Assembly: GCA_900770845.1 (NCBI GenBank)
Contig: CAAGLS010000237.1
Coordinates: forward strand, 1-9,391
Direction: 5' to 3'
DNA: 9,391 nt
Source: an uncultured Prevotella sp.
GTDB lineage: Bacteria; Bacteroidota; Bacteroidia; Bacteroidales; Bacteroidaceae
Shown: in pieces, positions 4,602-9,391 of the stretch
How the letters are laid out: every line of letters begins with the position of its first letter
How positions within the stretch are numbered: the first letter of the stretch is position 1
Position numbers and translations under genes: made by a program
The notes under the pieces: generated by a model
Database searches by the model: none
Seen by the model: the letters and a program-made list of their open reading frames with translations, nothing else
What the model was told of the DNA's origin: nothing

Positions 4602-5990
4602 ATGGAAATGCAGAACAACAGAATCCTTTTGTGCCTTGCCCACATGAGCGGCAATGAGATGAAGTATATTCAGGAAGCGTTCGACACCAACTGGGTGGTG
4701 CCGCTGGGCCCCAACGTCAATGCTTTTGAGCAGGAATTGAAGAATTTCGCTGTCTCCAAGTATGTGGACAGCCACTATGAGGATGAGACTTACCCGCAGG
4801 CCATCTTGCCCCACTGCGACGACCCCGACCGGCTCTGGCAAGAGCAGTATGGGAATTTGCAGGGCAAGCAGGTGGTGGCCCTGTGCTCAGGGACTGCCGC
4901 CGTGCATCTTGCCCTCATCGCCTTGGGCGTGGAGGCCGGCGACGAGGTGTTGTGCCAGAGCTTCACGTTCTGCGCCAGCTCCCATCCCGTGACCTACCAG
5001 GGGGCCACGCCCGTGTTTGTAGACTCTGAGGCCGACACCTGGAACATGGACCCCGAGCTGTTGGAAGAGGCCATCCGTGACCGCATGGCCAAGACGGGCA
5101 GGAAGCCCAAGGCCATCATCGTGGTCTACCTCTATGGCATGCCGGGCAAGATTGCCGAGATCCTTGACGTGGCGGCCCGATATGGCATCCCCGTCATTGA
5201 GGATGCCGCAGAGGGTTTGGGCTCGCGCTACGACGGACGGGTGTGCGGCACTTTCGGCCAGTATGGCGTGTTGAGCTTCAATGGCAACAAGATGATCACC
5301 ACCAGTGGCGGTGGCGCGCTGATTTGCCCGGATGAGGAAATGAAGAACCAAGTGATGTTCTACGCCACACAGGCCCGCGAGGCCTTTCCCTACTACCAGC
5401 ACGAGAAGATAGGCTACAACTACCGGTTGAGCAACATCTGCGCGGGCATCGGCCGCGGCCAGATGACAGTGCTTGAGGAGCACATCGCCCACCATCGCCA
5501 TTTGGCCAAGCTCTATGCCGAGGCCTTCTCCCAGATTGACGGCATCACCTACCATGGTGGCGGCGACGTGGAGGTGGATCCCGCCCATGCGCCCCAAGGG
5601 CATGAGATACGCTCCAACTTCTGGCTCAACACCATCACCATCGACCCCTCGCTCGGCGTGAGGGGACAGGAGCATGCCTACGCCACAGCCGTGAAGGGTG
5701 CCGTGGGCGGGGCGGCCGGAGTGGTGCACCAGACAGGAAGCGCGCACACCGATCTGGAGCCGAACACGAATGTGGAGGCCCTGCGCGTGGCCTTGGACAA
5801 GGCCAACGTGGAGAGCCGCCCCGTGTGGAAACCCATGCATTGCCAACCCGTATACCGGGATGCGCCGGCCTACACCAACGGCGTCTCGGTGGGGGTGTTC
5901 AGGCGCGGACTCTGTCTGCCCTCCGGCCCATTGGTGACCGAGAAGGACGTTGACTACATCGTCGGCACAATCAAGGACAACCTATTATAA
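4602..5990 (+). CDS. PLP-dependent nucleotide-sugar aminotransferase (DegT/DnrJ/EryC1/StrS family)
   Basis: This 462-residue enzyme would convert a 4-keto-6-deoxy UDP-sugar, the dehydratase product, to a 4-amino sugar using PLP and glutamate. The opening LAHMSGNEMKYIQEAFDTNW is diagnostic. SGTAAVHLALIALGVEAGDEV (97-117) is the phosphate-binding region, IEDAAEGLGS (199-208) contains Asp201 for the pyridine nitrogen, and SFNGNKMITTSGGGAL (225-240) contains Lys230, the expected Schiff-base lysine. YNYRLSNICAGIGRGQ, RPVWKPMH (406-413) and RGLCLPSGP (435-443) complete the family pattern. The GNK..TTSGGGAL form is that of PglE-like UDP-N-acetylbacillosamine transaminases. Two segments make it longer than the common 370-390 residues: about 52-88 before VVALCSGT, and about 352-393, Ala/Gly-rich before the VESRPVWKP block. 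No Shine-Dalgarno sequence is seen. ATG 4608 is a possible alternative start. Confidence 0.93.
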   Translation: MEMQNNRILLCLAHMSGNEMKYIQEAFDTNWVVPLGPNVNAFEQELKNFAVSKYVDSHYEDETYPQAILPHCDDPDRLWQEQYGNLQGKQVVALCSGTAAVHLALIALGVEAGDEVLCQSFTFCASSHPVTYQGATPVFVDSEADTWNMDPELLEEAIRDRMAKTGRKPKAIIVVYLYGMPGKIAEILDVAARYGIPVIEDAAEGLGSRYDGRVCGTFGQYGVLSFNGNKMITTSGGGALICPDEEMKNQVMFYATQAREAFPYYQHEKIGYNYRLSNICAGIGRGQMTVLEEHIAHHRHLAKLYAEAFSQIDGITYHGGGDVEVDPAHAPQGHEIRSNFWLNTITIDPSLGVRGQEHAYATAVKGAVGGAAGVVHQTGSAHTDLEPNTNVEALRVALDKANVESRPVWKPMHCQPVYRDAPAYTNGVSVGVFRRGLCLPSGPLVTEKDVDYIVGTIKDNLL

Positions 5991-5996
5991 ATATTG

Positions 5997-6070
5997 GGGC
6001 TGGCTTGGAAACCGGGCGCGCTACGAGGTCTTGTCGATGCAACCCTCCCCGCCGGCTTCCATGCCAGCCC
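5997..6070 (+). promoter_or_regulatory. Intercistronic stem-loop between aminotransferase and dehydratase
   Basis: The arms 5997-6015 and 6052-6070 pair at 17 of 19 positions (GGGCTGGC with GCCAGCCC outermost, CCGG with CCGG innermost) around a 36-nt loop. No T-run follows, so it is not a standard terminator. It may affect mRNA processing or relative expression of the two genes. It also explains the 96-nt gap in an otherwise tight operon. Confidence 0.5.
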
Positions 6071-6086
6071 TCAACATCTTCATCCC

Positions 6087-8003
6087 ATGAGACTCTATAA
6101 AAAAATATTCAACTGGTATCTCTCCCGCGAGGCCCTGCCCTATTGGTGCGTGCTGCTTGTGGACATTGCCATCACCTATCTGTCGGGCATCTTCGTGTTC
6201 TGGCTCTACTATCATGGGGCTGTGACATTGGGCAACATCCTCATCCTCAGCAAGACGATGCTCATCTACATCGTCATCAACCTTGTGGGGTTCCGCCTGT
6301 TCCATACCTACTCGGGAATCATCCGGTATTCGTCGTTTGTAGACCTGAGGCGTGTGGGGCTGGCCATGACGTTCTCCTGCCTCATAGCCCTCATCGTGCA
6401 CTACGCCATCTATTATGCACCCTTTGATTTCGTGCGTCTCCAGGGCCGCCAGATCATTGCCATCTATGCGGTGACGATGCTTGCCATGTGGGGATTTCGC
6501 GTGTTGGTGAAGAGCCTCTACGATGTGTCGTTCAGCAGCGACAAGGGGCTGCGGTGCCTGATTTATGGCGTGAAGGAAGGTGGTGTTGGAGTGGGCAAGA
6601 GCATACGCAACCAAAAGCCCGCGCGCTTCCAGCTGAAAGGCTTCATCACCACCGACGACAAGTTCCGCGACAAGATTCTCCTCGACGTGAAGGTCTACCC
6701 TGTGGACGGCGAGCTGGCCAATGTCATCAAGGACAAGAACATACAGGCCGTGGTGGTCTCCCCCTTGCAGACCGACAACTTCCGCAACAACCAGAAGCTG
6801 CAGGACATGCTCATCGAGTTGGGCGTGAGAATCTTCATGGCGTCGGACGCAAGGGCGTGGAACCCCGACGACGACTTCTCGCATGTCAACCTGAAGCCCA
6901 TCAGCATTGAGGACCTCCTGCCGCGCGAGCAGATAGAGGTGAACATGAACGCCATCGGCGACATGCTGAGAGGCAAATGCGTGATGATCACCGGCGACGC
7001 GGGCAGCATCGGGTCGGAGATGGTGAGGCAGATAGCCGCCTTCGGTCCGTCGGACATGGTGCTGATCGACCAGGCCGAGACACCCCAGCACGACATCCGG
7101 CTGATGATGAAGAGGGAGTTTCCCAAGGTGGAGGCGCAGACCATTGTGCTGTCCATCACCCGCACCGACCGCATGGAGCACATCTTCCGCACCTACAGGC
7201 CCGACTATGTGTTCCACGCCGCCGCCTACAAGCACGTGCCGATGATGGAGGACAATCCCAGCGAGGCCGTGTTGAACAATGTGGTGGGCACAAAGGTGCT
7301 GGCCGACCTGAGCGTGAAATACGGTGTGAGGAAGTTTGTGATGATCTCCACCGACAAGGCCGTGAACCCCACCAACATCATGGGATGCAGCAAGCGTATA
7401 TGCGAGATCTATTGCCAGAGCCTCGACCGCCAGGAGAAGGTGACGGGCAAGGGCGTCACGCAGTTTGTGACGACGCGCTTTGGCAACGTGTTGGGCTCCA
7501 ACGGGTCGGTGATCCCCCTGTTCAAGAGGCAAATCATGGCGGGCGGGCCGCTGACCGTGACCGACCCCAACATCATCCGCTTCTTCATGCTCATCCCCGA
7601 GGCCTGCAAGCTGGTGCTTGAGGCGGGAACCCATGGCAAGGGCGGCGAGATCTTCGTGTTCGACATGGGCAAGCCGGTGCGCATTGCCGATTTGGCCCGC
7701 AGGATGATCCTCCTCAGTGGAGCCAAGGATGTGGAGATAAAATATACGGGTTTGCGGCCGGGTGAGAAACTCTATGAGGAGGTGCTCTCCAATGCCGAGA
7801 ACACGCTGCCCAGCTTCCATGATAAGATACGCATCGCCAAGGTGCGTGAGTATGACTACGACACCGTGGCCAAGCAGATACAGGAACTGGTGGAGGTGGC
7901 GCATACTTTCGACCCGATGGCCGTGGCAAGGAAGATGAAGGAGATTGTGCCGGAATTTGTCTCCAACAATTCCGTCTACTCTGTATTGGACAAGGAGAAA
8001 TAA
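6087..8003 (+). CDS. Membrane-anchored UDP-sugar 4,6-dehydratase (CapD/PglF/WbpM type polysaccharide biosynthesis protein)
   Basis: This 638-residue enzyme would dehydrate a UDP-HexNAc (UDP-GlcNAc in PglF/WbpM) to the 4-keto-6-deoxy sugar with bound NAD. About four membrane helices (18-42, 52-73, 90-110, 118-140) precede a CoA-binding-like Rossmann domain (about 152-270) and the SDR catalytic domain (about 295-600). The NAD loop is ITGDAGSIGSE (301-311), with GxxGxxG intact but Asp304 where Ala or Gly is usual. HAAAYKHVPMMEDNP (377-391), STDKAVNPTNIMG (421-433) and RFGNVLGSNGSVIPLF (464-479) are family signatures. Met432 replaces the usual SDR tyrosine, with Lys436 following, as in the large PglF/WbpM group; D423-K424 match the Asp-Lys pair implicated in PglF. 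The frame is open from TTG 5994, but ATG 6087 gives the normal MRLYKKIFNWYLSREALPYW beginning. It supplies the aminotransferase encoded upstream. Confidence 0.93.
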   Translation: MRLYKKIFNWYLSREALPYWCVLLVDIAITYLSGIFVFWLYYHGAVTLGNILILSKTMLIYIVINLVGFRLFHTYSGIIRYSSFVDLRRVGLAMTFSCLIALIVHYAIYYAPFDFVRLQGRQIIAIYAVTMLAMWGFRVLVKSLYDVSFSSDKGLRCLIYGVKEGGVGVGKSIRNQKPARFQLKGFITTDDKFRDKILLDVKVYPVDGELANVIKDKNIQAVVVSPLQTDNFRNNQKLQDMLIELGVRIFMASDARAWNPDDDFSHVNLKPISIEDLLPREQIEVNMNAIGDMLRGKCVMITGDAGSIGSEMVRQIAAFGPSDMVLIDQAETPQHDIRLMMKREFPKVEAQTIVLSITRTDRMEHIFRTYRPDYVFHAAAYKHVPMMEDNPSEAVLNNVVGTKVLADLSVKYGVRKFVMISTDKAVNPTNIMGCSKRICEIYCQSLDRQEKVTGKGVTQFVTTRFGNVLGSNGSVIPLFKRQIMAGGPLTVTDPNIIRFFMLIPEACKLVLEAGTHGKGGEIFVFDMGKPVRIADLARRMILLSGAKDVEIKYTGLRPGEKLYEEVLSNAENTLPSFHDKIRIAKVREYDYDTVAKQIQELVEVAHTFDPMAVARKMKEIVPEFVSNNSVYSVLDKEK

Positions 8004-8018
8004 GCCATAACGTTGCCG

Positions 8019-9134
8019 ATGGGATTGAAGGAGAGGCTGCTGTTTCAGATGTTGGGTAGCGAGGCGCTCAACCTGCGGGTGGGGAAGCCCTTGGTGGGCG
8101 CTCTGCCTCCGCCGGCCTTTGCCAGCATGATGAGGACCGCCACCAAGCAGACGGTGGCTGGACTGGTGTGCTCGGGATTCGTCCACAACAACGTGGAACT
8201 CAACAAATATGATGCGGCCAACGTGTTCTTCACGCTTCGCAAGTTGGAAGAGGACAACCACAAGATCAATGCGGAATTGGCCGCCCTGAAGTCGCTTCTT
8301 GGCAGTCGTGGCATCAAGTTTGTGGTGGTGAAGGGGCAGACCATAGCCTGTCGCTATCCCTATCCCAACACGCGAGTGCCGGGCGACATCGACTTCTATT
8401 GCGACGCGGACAACTTTGAGGCCGCCCGCCGCATATTGGTGGAGGAATGGAAAGTGGAGTTTGAAGACGAAGACGATGACGAGTCGGACCAGCACATCAC
8501 TTTCACCCGCAACGACGTCATCTTCGAGATGCATTTCTGCCTCTACAAGTTTGCCTCCAACCATCTCCAGCGAATCTTCAACCGAATGGTCGACGAGGCC
8601 AAGCCCGCATTCGTGGAGGTGGGCGGGGAGAGAATCCCCGTACTTCAGCCGTCGGTCAACATCACCTACACTTTTCTTCATCTGTGGCACCACTTGGTGG
8701 AGCTTGGTGTTGGACTCCGCCAATTCTGCGATTTGGCCGTGTTGCTGAAAGAACTCTACGAAGGCGGCGACAGGGAGGAGCAGAGATTGTTGGCCGTGAA
8801 TCTGGAGCGGTTGGGCTTCACCAGGGCTTTTGAGGCCGTGGCTCATGTGCTTGTCGACACGATAGGCCTGCCTCGGGAGGCGGTTCCTGTGGCCTTGCGC
8901 CCTCGTAGCAGCCACTATGTGGCCCCGATATTGGACATCGTGTTCAGGAGGGGAAACTTCGGACAGTATGGGCGCAAGGAGAGAATACGCTCGGGGTGGC
9001 GATACTATGTGGAGAGCATGCGCATCAAACTCTCGCATTACGGCCGCTTCTACTTTTTGGCACCGCGAGAGAACACAGCAGTAATCCTGAAAAGCATCCC
9101 GGCAAGAGTCGTTATGGCGTTCAAAAGACAATAA
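8019..9134 (+). CDS. Nucleotidyltransferase-fold protein of unknown role (NTP_transf_5/PF14907-like)
   Basis: This 371-residue protein follows the dehydratase by 15 nt, so it is probably in the same transcript. The core is a minimal nucleotidyltransferase fold: IKFVVVKGQTIACRYPYP (99-116), then RVPGDIDFYC (119-128) with the metal-binding pair D123-x-D125, and a later strand NDVIFEMHF (165-173) whose Glu170 could be the third carboxylate. The helical C-terminal half has HLWHHLVELGVGLRQFCDLAVLL (221-243), typical of the uncharacterised nucleotidyltransferase family often found in polysaccharide loci. An acidic stretch EDEDDDESD lies at 149-157. The substrate and product are unknown; nucleotidyl transfer to a sugar, protein or small molecule are all possible. 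ATG 8019 is preferred; TTG 8013 would add two residues. Confidence 0.82.
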   Translation: MGLKERLLFQMLGSEALNLRVGKPLVGALPPPAFASMMRTATKQTVAGLVCSGFVHNNVELNKYDAANVFFTLRKLEEDNHKINAELAALKSLLGSRGIKFVVVKGQTIACRYPYPNTRVPGDIDFYCDADNFEAARRILVEEWKVEFEDEDDDESDQHITFTRNDVIFEMHFCLYKFASNHLQRIFNRMVDEAKPAFVEVGGERIPVLQPSVNITYTFLHLWHHLVELGVGLRQFCDLAVLLKELYEGGDREEQRLLAVNLERLGFTRAFEAVAHVLVDTIGLPREAVPVALRPRSSHYVAPILDIVFRRGNFGQYGRKERIRSGWRYYVESMRIKLSHYGRFYFLAPRENTAVILKSIPARVVMAFKRQ

Positions 9135-9180
9135 GGTTGTCGGCAATGATGGGCAACACGAACGGCCCGTTATGGATTTA

Positions 9181-9391
9181 GACAAAAACCAATAAACCCT
9201 TTGTGCCATTGCCAATGTCCGCTACCCGGGAGGTCCGCTGCCCTCAGCGGACAAATAAGCTTTATAAGTTTGTTAGTTTGCAAGTTTTTGTAGAGACCGC
9301 GCCAGCCTGTTTTGATGGTTTTTCTTGCTGTGATGCAAGCCTGAGGCACGAGAGCTGTTCTTCTCCGTGGTCGGCTTGCTTAGAAGCAAGC
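9181..9391 (-). repeat. Interspersed hairpin element, copy 2 (cut by window end)
   Basis: This copy lies in the opposite orientation to 1921-2192. It has the CCGCTG hairpin segment (9217-9253), a diverged 9-nt minisatellite (about 9256-9293), GCGCCAGCCTGTTTT (9299-9313), the 35-nt identical block (9317-9351), and half of the CTTCTCCGT hairpin (from 9359). The window stops near the hairpin tip at GAAGCAAGC. The outer end, ACAAAAACCAATAAACC (from 9182), is close to the outer end of copy 1 read on its reverse strand. It begins about 50 nt after the nucleotidyltransferase-like gene. No gene is visible from 9135 to the end. Confidence 0.85.

Noticed and set aside
4887..5846. 319-codon reverse-strand ORF inside the aminotransferase gene
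   Set aside because: Same shadow effect; the + strand frame has all aminotransferase motifs.
5994..6086. TTG start extending the dehydratase by 31 residues
   Set aside because: The extension overlaps a long stem-loop and has no family resemblance, while ATG 6087 gives the normal N-terminus.
6021..9215. 1064-codon open frame on the reverse strand across the dehydratase and nucleotidyltransferase genes
   Set aside because: It is a shadow of two clear + strand genes. Their G/C-rich third positions avoid TTA, CTA and TCA, which removes reverse-strand stops. The peptide is His/Val/Gln-rich and shows no domain.

Overview
The window looks like a surface-glycan (capsule, O-antigen-like or glycoprotein-glycan) biosynthesis locus from a Bacteroidales bacterium, possibly a Prevotella relative. 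Three things point there. Start codons lack Shine-Dalgarno sequences. Two upstream regions contain Bacteroidetes-type -7 boxes (TAnnTTTG). The enzyme set and protein styles match Bacteroidales polysaccharide loci. Species and exact glycan cannot be read from the sequence.

Layout, all genes on the + strand. (1) 1-177 is the 3' end of a GT4-like glycosyltransferase. (2) 268-894 is a GNAT-like acetyltransferase that overlaps by 4 nt with (3) 891-1559, a small PglC-type phosphoglycosyl transferase. (4) 1560-2622 is a gene-free kilobase made of several repeat families: two arrays with an exact 22-nt period, a large hairpin element carrying a 9-nt minisatellite, and a 4 x 33-nt array ending at a good promoter. 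(5) 2623-4008 is an AAA+ ATPase of the AAA_14/DUF4143 type. (6) 4009-4601 is a second gene-free stretch with a 3 x 9-nt repeat hairpin, a -7 box, and a 4 x 26-nt array bounded by inverted repeats. (7) 4602-5990 is a DegT/DnrJ/EryC1/StrS aminotransferase. (8) 6087-8003 is a membrane-anchored nucleotide-sugar 4,6-dehydratase (CapD/PglF/WbpM type). (9) 8019-9134 is a nucleotidyltransferase-fold protein of unknown role (PF14907 type). (10) 9181-9391 is a second, inverted copy of the hairpin element, cut by the window end.

How the genes may work together: the dehydratase would make a UDP-4-keto-6-deoxy-HexNAc, the aminotransferase would turn it into a 4-amino-4,6-dideoxy sugar, and the GNAT protein might N-acetylate it. 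The phosphoglycosyl transferase would load the sugar phosphate onto undecaprenyl phosphate, and glycosyltransferases such as the upstream one would extend it. This is the bacillosamine-type logic of the Pgl pathway; the assignment of the GNAT step is inference. The ATPase, with its own promoter and repeat-rich flanks, looks like an unrelated cassette separating two halves of this pathway.

The most unusual feature is the non-coding DNA. At least five tandem or inverted repeat families with fixed periods (9, 22, 22, 26 and 33 nt) sit at almost every transcription-unit boundary. Two of them lie directly at or downstream of predicted promoters.
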